Below, piece after piece: positions 8,892-18,186 of a stretch of DNA of 64,000 bases. Under the pieces are notes generated by a model. The model was given only the letters and a program-made list of their open reading frames with translations, was not told the origin of the DNA and did no database searches. Source of the stretch: PALSA-188 sp963720075 (lineage in GTDB: Bacteria; Acidobacteriota; Terriglobia; Terriglobales; Acidobacteriaceae); contig CAVREG010000016.1 of assembly GCA_963720075.1 (NCBI GenBank), positions 372,001-436,000 on the forward strand, in the 5' to 3' direction. How positions within the stretch are numbered: the first letter of the stretch is position 1; each line of letters begins with the position of its first letter. Made by a program: the position numbers and the translations under genes.

Positions 8892-10709
8892 ATGAAAACC
8901 GGAATTGGTACATGTTTAGGCCGATACGAGATTGACGCCGAAATCGGGCGTGGCGCCATGGGATTGGTGTATCAGGCACACGATCCTAAGATTGACCGGC
9001 TCGTGGCTATTAAGACGATTTCTCTCTCCACGCAGGAAATCGAAGAGGAGACGGAATTTCGCGAACGATTTTTCCTCGAAGCTAAAGCTGCCGGCCGCCT
9101 CTCGCACCCGGGTATCGTAACCATTTTCGACGTCGGCGAAGAACCAGAAACGCGCGAACCCTACATCGTCATGGAGTTCGTTGCCGGCCAACCTCTCAAT
9201 AAAATTCTTGCGGGAAGCAACCGCCGATTGGCCCTTGGCCCTGCCCTCCAGATAACCCAGGAAATTGCGGAAGCGCTGAATTATGCCCACTCACAAGGAG
9301 TGATTCACCGCGACATCAAGCCTGCCAATATCCTAATCACGCTTGATGGCCACGCCAAGATTGCGGATTTTGGAATTGCGAAACTTAATCAGGGCCTGAT
9401 GACCATCCCCGGCCAAGTGCTGGGAAGTCCCGCCTATATGGCACCGGAGCAGTTGAGCGGAGAAAATGCGGATGCCCGCTCAGACCTATTCTCTCTGGGT
9501 GTAATTCTTTACAGCATGCTCAGCGGGTTCCGGCCTTTCCAGGGGAATAGTGCTGCAACGGTGAGCTTCAAGGTGGTAAACCGAGACCCGTTGCCGGTCA
9601 CCTCATTCGACTCTGAGTTCCCTGCTGAGCTGGATCGCCTGGTCTCGAAAGCTATTGCCAAAGATCCCGAACAGAGATACCAAACCGGCCTGGAGATGGC
9701 GCAAGACATACAACGATTGCGCGAGCGCCACGAATTGATGAACCAAACGGCAGCTTCGCTAACCAGCATTACCAATCCGGAAGGAACCGGAGTAGTCAAA
9801 GTTCCGACATCGCGATCCTCAAGCGCGTCTCGTCCACCATTCGCTTCTCAACCATCAGCGGAGACTCGAAGTGCGGCACCGGAGCCGGTAAAAATCCCGA
9901 GCCCGGCAAAGGTCGCCATCGCTAAAATGAGCACGAACGTCAAAGCGAAGCTTCGGTTGATGCCGAAGGAGATTGCTCTTTCCGCGGCAAGCATTCTATT
10001 TCTGGCGATTGCGTTCATTGGGTTCGAGGCGGTTCACTCGAAAAAGCTAGCGGCAATTCCCCAGCCACAGACGAGTGCGGAAGCAAGTCTGCAGGCACAA
10101 GGCAACAACCAAAACCCCGGCGCGGGGACTGAAGCGCCATCGCTCTTGAATGACGCAGATAGCCCGAGCGAAGATAGCACGCCGACGGTTCAGCCGAAAA
10201 CGCGACGTCCAAAAGCGAAACCTGCTCCCAAGTTAAGAAACAAAATCGTTGCGAAAACCATCCCGCAGGCGGTTCCGAGTGCCATAGCGACACCGGCAAT
10301 GGCCATGAAATCGGACGTTCCGGCAAAGATGCCGGCCTCTGTTCAGAATGTTAAAGCGACTACGGTTCAGCCACTCGCCTCGTCAACTTTGGTGTTACAG
10401 ATCGAATATCAATTCTCGGAAGCTGAGGCCACGGTGTGGCTCGACAACCAATTAATTTATTCGCAGAAGCTTTACGGCGAGTCGAAAAAGCGCGCACTTC
10501 TGTTTAAGAAGGTCGAAGGGCGCGAACGAAGCAGCCTAAAGATTCCGGCTGGCCAACATCGCGTCAACGTAAGAATCCAGTCTGACCCTGATCAGTACGA
10601 TCAATCTCAAACGATCTCAGGTAATTTTGCCGCCAACGGCAAAAATACTCTTGCGATCACTTGCGACAAGCACGGGCACGATCACGAACTGCAACTGGCA
10701 TTGCAGTAG
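8892..10709 (+). CDS. Transmembrane Ser/Thr protein kinase (PknB type)
   Basis: 605 residues. The cytosolic kinase domain spans about 11-280: glycine loop GRGAMG (19-24), ATP-binding Lys41, catalytic HRDIKPAN with Asp141, and DFG Asp159. All key residues are present, so it should be active. A Ser/Pro-rich linker leads to one membrane segment (about 361-380), followed by a Pro/Ala/Lys-rich stalk and a C-terminal periplasmic beta domain (about 490-600) resembling PEGA-like carbohydrate or wall-sensing folds. It would transduce an envelope signal to phosphorylated cytosolic targets. A PP2C phosphatase that could reverse such phosphorylation lies at 23093. GAGAGGT upstream supports the ATG. Confidence 0.9.
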   Translation: MKTGIGTCLGRYEIDAEIGRGAMGLVYQAHDPKIDRLVAIKTISLSTQEIEEETEFRERFFLEAKAAGRLSHPGIVTIFDVGEEPETREPYIVMEFVAGQPLNKILAGSNRRLALGPALQITQEIAEALNYAHSQGVIHRDIKPANILITLDGHAKIADFGIAKLNQGLMTIPGQVLGSPAYMAPEQLSGENADARSDLFSLGVILYSMLSGFRPFQGNSAATVSFKVVNRDPLPVTSFDSEFPAELDRLVSKAIAKDPEQRYQTGLEMAQDIQRLRERHELMNQTAASLTSITNPEGTGVVKVPTSRSSSASRPPFASQPSAETRSAAPEPVKIPSPAKVAIAKMSTNVKAKLRLMPKEIALSAASILFLAIAFIGFEAVHSKKLAAIPQPQTSAEASLQAQGNNQNPGAGTEAPSLLNDADSPSEDSTPTVQPKTRRPKAKPAPKLRNKIVAKTIPQAVPSAIATPAMAMKSDVPAKMPASVQNVKATTVQPLASSTLVLQIEYQFSEAEATVWLDNQLIYSQKLYGESKKRALLFKKVEGRERSSLKIPAGQHRVNVRIQSDPDQYDQSQTISGNFAANGKNTLAITCDKHGHDHELQLALQ

Positions 10710-10803
10710 CCGCCCCTCACACCCCCGTTCTATCAAAGTGAAACGCCGCCAAGTGCTAGGCAGATTCAGCCTTTGACCACATCACGTTTTGAACCCGCAA
10801 CAG

Positions 10804-11406
10804 TCAAAAACGGAAATGCGGTCCGAAAGTCACTCTGAGATTATTATGCGCTCCGTTCGCCAGGAAAATCTCGTCGCCGACATCCAGACGCAAGCCTATA
10901 GGGCCCGCGAACCCCTCAATCCCTCCACCAGGATAAAAGGCCACATGTGTGTCCCCGTAGGGCACGTTGTCTACGGAATTGGTGAAACTGGTGCCCGAGG
11001 CTGGCCCTGTCGTATTCGTAAAATTGATGAAGCCTACCTTGCCGGTGACGAATACACGAATTGGACCAGAGGATCCGGCCTGGAATTTTGGTCCAAATAA
11101 TCCGGTTAGAGGACGCAACCGTGTAGTTGCGAATGAAGTTGTACCTCCGTTGGAGAAAACGGAGGTGTAATTACGATAAAAGTCGTAGCTCATCTCCGCC
11201 TCCAACTGTACATTTGGGTGCACGTTGAAAGCTACGCGCCCACCCAAGCCCACGAAATTAATGGCTGGGCTCACCGGACTAAAACGCAAATAATCGGCGA
11301 AGACGCCAATTTCCGCATGATTCTCGGTGAATGAAGACTGTGCTGTCGCGAACGTAGGGATAAGACCGAGTACACTTAAAAGAGTCAAAATCAAATAGCG
11401 TTTCAT
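10804..11406 (-). CDS. Outer-membrane beta-barrel protein
   Basis: 200 residues from the ATG at 11406, which has AGGAGA upstream; an in-frame start nine codons earlier is less likely. A signal peptide (MKRYLILTLL core, cleaved near ATAQS) is followed by alternating amphipathic strands and a C-terminal phenylalanine (FGPHFRF), the insertion signal for outer-membrane barrels. Size and layout fit an eight-stranded OmpA/OmpX-like barrel without a peptidoglycan-binding domain. The specific role is unknown. It is convergent with the kinase gene. Confidence 0.75.
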   Translation of the reverse strand: MKRYLILTLLSVLGLIPTFATAQSSFTENHAEIGVFADYLRFSPVSPAINFVGLGGRVAFNVHPNVQLEAEMSYDFYRNYTSVFSNGGTTSFATTRLRPLTGLFGPKFQAGSSGPIRVFVTGKVGFINFTNTTGPASGTSFTNSVDNVPYGDTHVAFYPGGGIEGFAGPIGLRLDVGDEIFLANGAHNNLRVTFGPHFRF

Positions 11407-11636
11407 GAAATGTTCTCCTATCAAAATTTCCAATCCCGCATGTGTAAGGAGCTGGAGTAGAGTGCGCTGGAAAACATAGATGCGGAATGGGAATAGGCGG
11501 TTGGGTTTTCCTAACGGATGGGTGCTAACCCGAATGTTACCCGGGTGGAAAGTAAGAGGATTTTCCTAGCGACTATACAGAGCATACTGGAGGCGCAGAG
11601 CGCGGCAAAAGGTATCGCGTCGCAATCGGTTGTGGT

Positions 11637-11665
11637 TTGCTCAAAAAATACCGGTAGGATATAGT
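11637..11665 (+). promoter_or_regulatory. Candidate sigma70-type promoter for the bactofilin gene
   Basis: TTGCTC (11637-11642), a 17-base spacer and TATAGT (11660-11665). It gives a leader of roughly 105 bases before the start at 11777. The rest of the 370-base gap 11407-11776 shows no gene; it also contains the promoter of the divergent barrel protein, which I cannot place. Confidence 0.45.
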
Positions 11666-11776
11666 CTGCGTTACAAGAGAAATTTGAACTAACCGGATCG
11701 CTTCGCCTTGTTTGGTCGAAGTTTACTGAATTCTGACGGCTAGCCCCAAACTCACAGGCTCGGGGAGGTATGATAT

Positions 11777-12283
11777 ATGGAATCGCCGAAAACGGCGGAG
11801 ATCGCTCACATTGGCAGATCGGTCGTAATCAAGGGCGAACTTTCGGGGAGTGAGGACCTGTACGTGGACGGTCAAGTCGAGGGAACCATCGAACTGCACG
11901 ACAACAGCTTGACGGTCGGACCGAACGGACAGTTACGCGCTGATGTAAACGCCAAGAATGTAATTGTCCATGGAGTGCTCGAAGGAAACGTGAAGGCGAG
12001 CGAACGTACCGATTTGAGAAAGTCTGCTGTGGTAACCGGAGATATTGTTTCTCAGAAGATTGCCATTGAAGACGGCGCATATTTTAAGGGAAAAGTGGAC
12101 ATCCAGAAAGAAGCCCCAAAGACCGTGCAATCGGGGACTAGAGTTGAAACGCCAGTTGCTTTGGGAAGCGTAACCGAGCGGTCTACATCCCCGGCGGTGT
12201 CCACAGCGGCTGCTGCGGCGTCTTCCGGTAGCAATACGGGACCGGTAGATAAAACTCCAGTAACTGAGCTAAAGAAGTTTTGA
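11777..12283 (+). CDS. Bactofilin (polymer-forming cytoskeletal protein)
   Basis: 168 residues with a GGGAGG ribosome site. A central right-handed beta-helix of about 100 residues (20-115) is seen as repeated short strands with glycine turns (GELSGSEDLYVDGQVEG, then VIVHGVLEGNVKA). The N-terminus is short and the C-terminus (120-168) Ser/Ala-rich and disordered, as in the family. Bactofilins form nucleotide-free filaments that anchor cell-wall or stalk enzymes and chromosome factors to the inner membrane. The next gene is a methyltransferase-like protein 74 bases on; no established link. Confidence 0.92.
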   Translation: MESPKTAEIAHIGRSVVIKGELSGSEDLYVDGQVEGTIELHDNSLTVGPNGQLRADVNAKNVIVHGVLEGNVKASERTDLRKSAVVTGDIVSQKIAIEDGAYFKGKVDIQKEAPKTVQSGTRVETPVALGSVTERSTSPAVSTAAAAASSGSNTGPVDKTPVTELKKF

Positions 12284-12357
12284 CCGTTCCTAAGAAGATT
12301 AGGGGCTATATTTAGAGTGGCGTAATGGTGAGGTAGCGAGAGTAATCAGGTCATTTC

Positions 12358-13074
12358 ATGGCGACTCACAGCTTGATGAAATTGTTTCGTGGTGCGTCAG
12401 TCGAATCCGGTACGAGCGCTCGTGGTTCGCAGAAGCAGCGGCTAACTCGTAAATCCAGCGGCATGAATGAATTGGCCCGGGTCATGCGTTCCGAGGAACC
12501 CCTTTGCGTTCTTGATATCGGTTCTACCTCCGCGACCAATATTCGATACCTTACCGAGTTGGGACACAGGCCTTACAGTGAAGATCTGCTGGACGCGTCC
12601 ACCGATTCGTCGTTGATCATCCGGGATGAGAAAGGTCAACAATCGGTTGATAGCAAGCGTTTCTTGTCTGAAAACCTGACTTACCCAGCGGCACAGTTCG
12701 ATGTCGTGATGTGTTGGAATCTAGCGGATTATCTCGATGAGACTCTGGTGAAGCCCGTAGTGGCGCGGCTATGGTCCGTGTTGAAGCCGGGGGGCGCGTT
12801 GTTGGCTTTCTTTCACACTCAGGAAGCCGGCGTGGATGCTCCCTGCTACCGCTACCATATCCTGGCTCCAGACACTTTGGAAATGCAGCACATTGAGGCA
12901 CATAAGGATTTGCGGAAGGGCCCACCGGGGGCGACTCAGAATTCCAGTCCTGCGGGATTCCGGCTGCAACGGGTCTTCAATAATCGCCACATCGAGAACC
13001 TGTTTCGCGATTTTGGCTCTATCAAATTTTTCCTGACCCGAGATAATGTTCGAGAAGTGCTAGTCATTCGCTGA
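12358..13074 (+). CDS. Class I SAM-dependent methyltransferase-like protein
   Basis: 238 residues. The Rossmann-like core begins near residue 46: VLDIGSTSATNIRYL is the SAM-binding loop (a degenerate GxGxG), FDVVMCWNLADYL the strand-4 motif and LKPGGALLAFF the post-strand signature. The first 40 residues are basic and probably disordered. The degenerate glycine loop makes activity less certain. Substrate unknown. It overlaps the end of the convergent FAD oxidoreductase gene by 15 bases. Confidence 0.65.
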   Translation: MATHSLMKLFRGASVESGTSARGSQKQRLTRKSSGMNELARVMRSEEPLCVLDIGSTSATNIRYLTELGHRPYSEDLLDASTDSSLIIRDEKGQQSVDSKRFLSENLTYPAAQFDVVMCWNLADYLDETLVKPVVARLWSVLKPGGALLAFFHTQEAGVDAPCYRYHILAPDTLEMQHIEAHKDLRKGPPGATQNSSPAGFRLQRVFNNRHIENLFRDFGSIKFFLTRDNVREVLVIR

Positions 13075-14268
13075 TTCCTGATCGAATCCGATTCCCATTC
13101 CTTTGGATATTGCTCTGTGAGCACCTCCGCTCAGATTTAAATTGGCGTTCAGTAAAGACAACTCTGAAGATCCCCTGGTTCGTTTTACTAAGTACTCGGA
13201 GAGACTTGGAATTGTCTGGGCAACGTAAATCATCGGCCTTCTGATCGCAGGAGGAAGTGCGAGCGTGCGGCGAATTAGGGACGACGCTGTGAATACAGGC
13301 GCCAACGTTCGTTGATAAATTCTGCGATAGGTGGAGGCCGCCTCCTGAATGGAGAGTTCTCCGCGAAAAAATGGTACTAGAGACTGAGCCGCGAGGGCTC
13401 CGCTGCGCAGCGCAAGCGATACGCCGTCGCCAACAAATGGGTCCACAAAGACGGCGGCATCGCCAGCCATCAAGATTCCGTCTCGCAGGGGCTCTGGCGC
13501 CCGAAAAAGAAGGGGAAAGGTGCTTACGGTTTCGCTGAGTGGTTTCCATTCCCGGCTGCGTTCTATCAGCTGAGGATGCTGCTTGAAGACGTCCCCGAGC
13601 GTACTGCCCACATCCGCCTTCACCATCCCGCAGGCATTAATCCGATTTTCACCGGCGTCAGGATTTCGAAGATTTACCGGTTGAACTCCACAGTATCCTC
13701 CGTCGAAAAAATATAGGTCCACGGAAGGCGGAGTTGCAGGCTCAGAAAAGTGTCCTTTAAGGCCAAGCCATTTTTGTGCGGACCCATTGTTGCGGAGGGG
13801 GTCCGCAGTCAGATTTGACCAGCGTCCCGAAGCATTTATCAAAGCTCGTGACTCGAACTTTCCTGCCGAGGTATTGATCCGGAATGGACCTTCGCCCGAG
13901 ATATGGTGAACCGTGGTTCGTTCGCGAGTATCCACGCCGCAACGTTTCGCGGATGCCCAAAGCGCCGCATCGAGATCAAACCTGGCGATGCTGGAAGCGG
14001 GAGGGTCAATGGCCGTTTCGATGGACTTTCCATCGAGGAACACCCGCATTCGAACGATCTGGAGTGCCTGTTGCAGCAGAGGCTTATGCTCGGAGTCCAG
14101 CAAAGTGTCGAGCAGGTCGAGAGATTCAGCGGAAACAAATTCGCCACAGACCTTGTGCCGGGGAAAGAATCCCCGTTCAAGCAATAAGACATGCTGTCCC
14201 GCGGCGCGTGCTGTAATGGCGGCCGAAGCACCGGCCGGGCCGCCGCCGACGATTATGAGATCAAACAT
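13060..14268 (-). CDS. FAD-dependent oxidoreductase, geranylgeranyl reductase-like
   Basis: 402 residues. The N-terminus DLIIVGGGPAGASAA is the FAD-binding dinucleotide motif, followed by the family signature PRHKVCGEFVSAES near residue 37 and the second FAD motif GDAAVFVDPFVGDGVSLA near residue 275. This family includes geranylgeranyl reductases, flavin hydroxylases and halogenase-like enzymes that act on lipids or aromatic polyketides. It is followed downstream by no same-strand gene; upstream on the same strand lie a methyltransferase and an ABC exporter, so the three may form a small biosynthesis and export unit. Substrate not deducible. Confidence 0.8.
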   Translation of the reverse strand: MFDLIIVGGGPAGASAAITARAAGQHVLLLERGFFPRHKVCGEFVSAESLDLLDTLLDSEHKPLLQQALQIVRMRVFLDGKSIETAIDPPASSIARFDLDAALWASAKRCGVDTRERTTVHHISGEGPFRINTSAGKFESRALINASGRWSNLTADPLRNNGSAQKWLGLKGHFSEPATPPSVDLYFFDGGYCGVQPVNLRNPDAGENRINACGMVKADVGSTLGDVFKQHPQLIERSREWKPLSETVSTFPLLFRAPEPLRDGILMAGDAAVFVDPFVGDGVSLALRSGALAAQSLVPFFRGELSIQEAASTYRRIYQRTLAPVFTASSLIRRTLALPPAIRRPMIYVAQTIPSLSEYLVKRTRGSSELSLLNANLNLSGGAHRAISKGMGIGFDQESAND

Positions 14269-14380
14269 AGGAAACTAAACCTTCTATAAGCGCGATTTAC
14301 TGCTGGGGTGCCACCACTATGTCAAAAGGAATCCCGATTCAGCGCACTTCCTCAAAGTTCGCGTTGGTGATGTCCCGCCT

Positions 14381-15085
14381 TCAACTCGTTTGCTTCCACG
14401 CAATCACGCCCATGCGAAATAAATAGTGACGCTTAGCTTCGATGCTTGCCGCAGAGGTCCTGACGAGTAACTGTGACATTTCTTTTCGTGTATATGCCCT
14501 GCGAACGGATGCCGGGGCGTCGTGGCGCGTGATGCGACTGCGAAATAATGGCGTCGCCGCGTAAACCAGAGCCAGATGCAGCTGGCTCCGCACAATATCG
14601 TTGATCAACACGGCGACGCGGCAAACCCGTAACCCTTCACTGACAAATTTCAGCAAATCTTCCGGCAAGAGGTGATGTGCGAAGAGACTGCAATCAACCA
14701 GATCAAAGCTCGCATCCTTGAATGGAAGTGTCAGTGCGTCGCCGACGACCGAAGCCTTGGGGGCGCAGGCGAGTTCGGAATCTGTCGAGTTTTTTCCGGG
14801 CAAATGTGACGGAGCGCGGTCCAGCAGTGTAATTCGGAGGCGAATGCCATCGGCTTCCAGCTTCTGGCGCGCGGATTCAGGAACGAAACCTGCACCGGCA
14901 GCAACTTCCAGCAAAGTGAACGACCGTACATTGAGCTTCTGCGAGACGCGCTCAACCATTGATTGCATGGTTGAAATGCCGCCGAAACGGCGATTGATGC
15001 CTTGAAGATCCAGGAGCGAATCGGCGATTTCCTTGGGAGTTCCGGAATCGGTGTCCAGCAACTCTGGAATATCCAACTGCTTCAT
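14381..15085 (-). CDS. Class I SAM-dependent methyltransferase
   Basis: 234 residues from the ATG at 15085, whose A overlaps the TGA of the upstream ABC gene (TGATG), implying coupled translation. The SAM site LLEVAAGAGFVPES lies near residue 57, the acidic strand-2 end ITLLDRAPSH near 85, and DASFDLVDCSLFAHHL near 125. The family is frequent beside FAD oxidoreductases of the type encoded at 13060 in type III polyketide loci, where both tailor a resorcinol or pyrone. No such synthase is in this window, so that role is only a suggestion. Confidence 0.75.
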   Translation of the reverse strand: MKQLDIPELLDTDSGTPKEIADSLLDLQGINRRFGGISTMQSMVERVSQKLNVRSFTLLEVAAGAGFVPESARQKLEADGIRLRITLLDRAPSHLPGKNSTDSELACAPKASVVGDALTLPFKDASFDLVDCSLFAHHLLPEDLLKFVSEGLRVCRVAVLINDIVRSQLHLALVYAATPLFRSRITRHDAPASVRRAYTRKEMSQLLVRTSAASIEAKRHYLFRMGVIAWKQTS

Positions 15086-16836
15086 CAACTGACTTCCGCC
15101 AGTTCTTCTTCCAATAGCTGCTTGTTGTAGAGATCGGTATAGTAGCCGTTCAGTGCCACGAGTTCGTCATGGGTGCCTACCTCGACGATACGTCCGCCAT
15201 GCAGAACTGCTATGCGATCGGCGTTGCGCACGGTGGATACTCGATGGGAAATAAAAATGGTGGTTCTGTCACGCATGACTTCGCGAAGGCGGTTCAGAAT
15301 TTTATCTTCGGTATGTGTGTCCACGCTGGAGAGGGCGTCGTCGAGAATCAGGATTCGCGGATTTCTGATTACCGCCCTGGCAATCGCGGTACGTTGCTTC
15401 TGTCCGCCGGAAAGCGTAATACCGCGTTCTCCAACTACGGTGCGATATTGTTCGGGGAAACCTTCAATCTCTTCGGCGATGCTTGCGGCGTGGGCCGCCC
15501 ATCGGACTTCTTCGTCCGTTGCACCCTGGGCGCCGAAGGCTATGTTCTCGCGGACCGTTTCGCTGAATAAGAATGTTTCCTGCGGCACGAATCCGATGTT
15601 GCGTCGCAACACTTCGAGCGGATAATCGCGAACCGGCCTCCCGTCCATCAGGACCGTGCCTGAAGGTGCATCGTAGATTCGCGCAATCAAGCTCACCAGC
15701 GTTGTCTTCCCCGAGCCGGTTGGGCCGACAATAGCGAGACTGCTGCCCGCTGGAATATGCAGATTGATGTCGTGCAATACCTGTGTGCCGTTATATGCAA
15801 AGTTGAGATCGCGAAACTCGATATCGCCTTCGATCTGCGCGGTGCTTGGTAAGGTCGCCGACGCGTCTTCGATCTCCGGCCTTTCTACTAATAGTTGGTT
15901 GATGCGTGCCATGGAAGCGGTACCACGCTGGAAAATATTGATCACCCATCCTAGGGCGATGACTGGCCATGTAAGTTGCACCATGTAAGTATTGAAAGCC
16001 ACAAAGCCGCCGACCGTTATTCGTCCGTAAAGCACTTCGCGTCCCCCGAGCCAGAGAACCAGCACGATGGCGAGGCCAAGCATGACTTCGAGTGACGGCC
16101 ACAGCATTCCCATCAAGCGCACGAGTCTGAGGCTGCGTGCGATGTACTCTTTATTAGCGGTTTCGAACCCGGCAATCTCGTACTCTTCCTGGACATAGGC
16201 CCGAATCAGTCGAGCTCCAGAAAAGTTTTCCTGCGCGCGCGCCGAAATATCGGAAAACATTGCCTGGATTCTCTCGAAACGTTCGTGAATGCGCTTGCCA
16301 AAATATTGGATGGTGACGCTCACGACGGGCAGCGGCAGAAAGGCATAAAGCGTTAGCTTCGGGCTGATCGAGAGCATAAAAACGAGTGCACCGGCGGTGA
16401 ATACGATTGTGTTGGCGGAATACATGATCGCCGGACCGAGCAGCATGCGCACGGCATTCAGATCATTGGTTGCGCGAGCCATAATGTCGCCGGTGCGAGT
16501 ACGCTGGTAAAAGGAATACGAAAGGCTTTCGAGATGCCGGAAAAAATCATTGCGCAGATCAAATTCAATGTCGCGGGAGACTCCTATCAAAATCCACCGG
16601 GTTAGAAATTGGAATATTCCTTTCATCCCTGCAACCGCCAACAGCAAGAGCGCGTATGTCAGCAGCTTGTGTCGTGAGACTCCGGAATGAAGATCATCTA
16701 TGGCCCGGCGAATGACCAGGGGAAACAGAATCCAAATTCCATTATTGAGGAGAACACACATGCCACCAACCATGTAACTACGGCGATATTTTCTCAGGTA
16801 GGGAAAAAGAGGACGAAGGCTATTAGGCAGCAGCAT
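15085..16836 (-). CDS. ABC exporter with fused membrane and ATPase domains (MsbA/MdlB type)
   Basis: 583 residues, the normal length for a half-transporter working as a dimer. Six membrane helices fill about residues 15-310. The ATPase domain has Walker A VGPTGSGKTTLVS near residue 370, signature LSGGQKQRTAIARA near 475, Walker B ILILDDALSSVDTH near 497 and the switch histidine in FISHRVSTVR. It should export a lipid, drug or small product, driven by ATP. It is first in a likely operon with the methyltransferase and possibly the FAD oxidoreductase, suggesting export of their product. Homologues also flip lipid A or multidrug substrates, so this is inference. Confidence 0.88.
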   Translation of the reverse strand: MLLPNSLRPLFPYLRKYRRSYMVGGMCVLLNNGIWILFPLVIRRAIDDLHSGVSRHKLLTYALLLLAVAGMKGIFQFLTRWILIGVSRDIEFDLRNDFFRHLESLSYSFYQRTRTGDIMARATNDLNAVRMLLGPAIMYSANTIVFTAGALVFMLSISPKLTLYAFLPLPVVSVTIQYFGKRIHERFERIQAMFSDISARAQENFSGARLIRAYVQEEYEIAGFETANKEYIARSLRLVRLMGMLWPSLEVMLGLAIVLVLWLGGREVLYGRITVGGFVAFNTYMVQLTWPVIALGWVINIFQRGTASMARINQLLVERPEIEDASATLPSTAQIEGDIEFRDLNFAYNGTQVLHDINLHIPAGSSLAIVGPTGSGKTTLVSLIARIYDAPSGTVLMDGRPVRDYPLEVLRRNIGFVPQETFLFSETVRENIAFGAQGATDEEVRWAAHAASIAEEIEGFPEQYRTVVGERGITLSGGQKQRTAIARAVIRNPRILILDDALSSVDTHTEDKILNRLREVMRDRTTIFISHRVSTVRNADRIAVLHGGRIVEVGTHDELVALNGYYTDLYNKQLLEEELAEVS

Positions 16837-16965
16837 GCAATTCTACTTAGATCAAATTTTACCAGCAGGAGATGCAGTGTTTTGTGGTGGCCATTGAGGT
16901 CGTAGGACACGGTCAAAGCCTATTGGGCCTGATAGTGAATGGCCTCGCAATTCTAGGCTCAGGGC

Positions 16966-17616
16966 CTAATGAACCTCGACTTGTTGAAAACCAAGCCCCC
17001 TAAGCATTCCCGAAATCGTGTTGCGAGCATTCTGGGTGGCCGCGTTCAGAATCCCATCCTGCAAAGCAGCTTGTTGGAGTTGACGCTCAGCCTCCTCGCG
17101 AACCTGGCTTTCCAAATCAGGATCGGGTGACGAGAACAGGCCGGTGTCGCGGGAGTAGACGCGGGTCTTGGCATTATCTATGCGTGTGCTAAACACCTCG
17201 GCCGCAGGCACACGGACCGAAATATTGGCGCCGCGAACGGTAACGTCGCTGGGCTGAATCCTGGCAAGATCAACACCGGCGATGACCTCCCCATGCGCGA
17301 TCAGCAAAATGCGGTCCCCAATGAGAAACTTTGGTAAGTACTGATTGGTACGCTCCCCGGAGATAATCTTGTCCATCGTGTAACTGACGGTTTCCAAACG
17401 CTTCAACTGTTGTATCTGACGAACGACAGTAGGCTGATCAACGTTGAACACGATACGGCCGCCCCGAACCAGCTTTAGCAGTTGGATAAGACTCTCAGTG
17501 GGCGCTGCGAATATCCCAAAAAGTCCAAGACCCAGTACGACAGCAATTCCAATAATCGCCGTAGAAGTTTTCTTTTTCCGATGAAATCGATTCGTCGGCG
17601 CCGGCCCTATTTCCAT
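16966..17616 (-). CDS. DUF4230-family membrane-anchored protein
   Basis: 216 residues from the ATG at 17616; a GTG at 17658 would add 14 residues and neither start has a clear ribosome site. Basic residues (HRKKK) precede one membrane segment (about 18-37), followed by a soluble domain with alternating strands and a long helix near the C-terminus (DPDLESQVREEAERQLQQAA), the layout of DUF4230. The domain probably lies in the periplasm. Function of this family is not established. It is divergent from a PilZ gene. Confidence 0.65.
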   Translation of the reverse strand: MEIGPAPTNRFHRKKKTSTAIIGIAVVLGLGLFGIFAAPTESLIQLLKLVRGGRIVFNVDQPTVVRQIQQLKRLETVSYTMDKIISGERTNQYLPKFLIGDRILLIAHGEVIAGVDLARIQPSDVTVRGANISVRVPAAEVFSTRIDNAKTRVYSRDTGLFSSPDPDLESQVREEAERQLQQAALQDGILNAATQNARNTISGMLRGLGFQQVEVH

Positions 17617-17681
17617 ATGACCACTGTACCGGAAATGTGCGGTTGAATTATCGGACACTTTTTGGAGAACGGAGTGGGTTT

Positions 17682-18119
17682 TTGAATGTCAATGAACTAA
17701 AGCCAAACGCGAATGTTGCCGATGGGATTCTTGGGCAACCCTTGGCTGACATATCCAACCGCGAAGTTGATTCGTCATACACGCGCCGCTGGTGGCGATA
17801 TAAAGTTAACGTTCCCATTAGGGTAATCGTGCGCAATGTGACCAAGACTACGATTGTTTCCGGAAGGGCTTTCTCTTTGAGTGACGGCGGAATGGGCATG
17901 TTTGCGGGAACCGAATTAAATCTCGGGGACCAGATGTCGGTAGAGTTCACTCCCCCGTATTCGTCACCTCCGATCAGAGTTCAAGGAAAGATTTGCAACC
18001 GCACCGGGTACAACTATGGCGTCGAATTTCTTGCGGAGAGCAACAGCCAAAAGCAAGACGTTGCGGCCCTTTGCCAGCATCTTTCAAGCCTGGTAGCGAC
18101 CTGTGCGGAGAACGCGTAA
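17682..18119 (+). CDS. PilZ-domain protein, possible c-di-GMP receptor with a degenerate motif
   Basis: 145 residues. I prefer the TTG at 17682, with GGAG seven bases before it, over an upstream frame start at 17637 that lacks a ribosome site and overlaps the neighbour's promoter. The PilZ domain runs from about residue 35: RxxxR as Arg35-Arg39, then FSLSDGGMG at 64-72. The second c-di-GMP motif is normally D/NxSxxG; here the first position is Ser, so binding may be weakened. PilZ proteins couple c-di-GMP to motility or polysaccharide secretion. Isolated gene. Confidence 0.75.
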   Translation: MNVNELKPNANVADGILGQPLADISNREVDSSYTRRWWRYKVNVPIRVIVRNVTKTTIVSGRAFSLSDGGMGMFAGTELNLGDQMSVEFTPPYSSPPIRVQGKICNRTGYNYGVEFLAESNSQKQDVAALCQHLSSLVATCAENA

Positions 18120-18186
18120 GAGTGGTCATGCGCGGATACGAGCTGCACCCGTTGCATTCGTATTGTGATTTCATTGGCTAGCCTGC

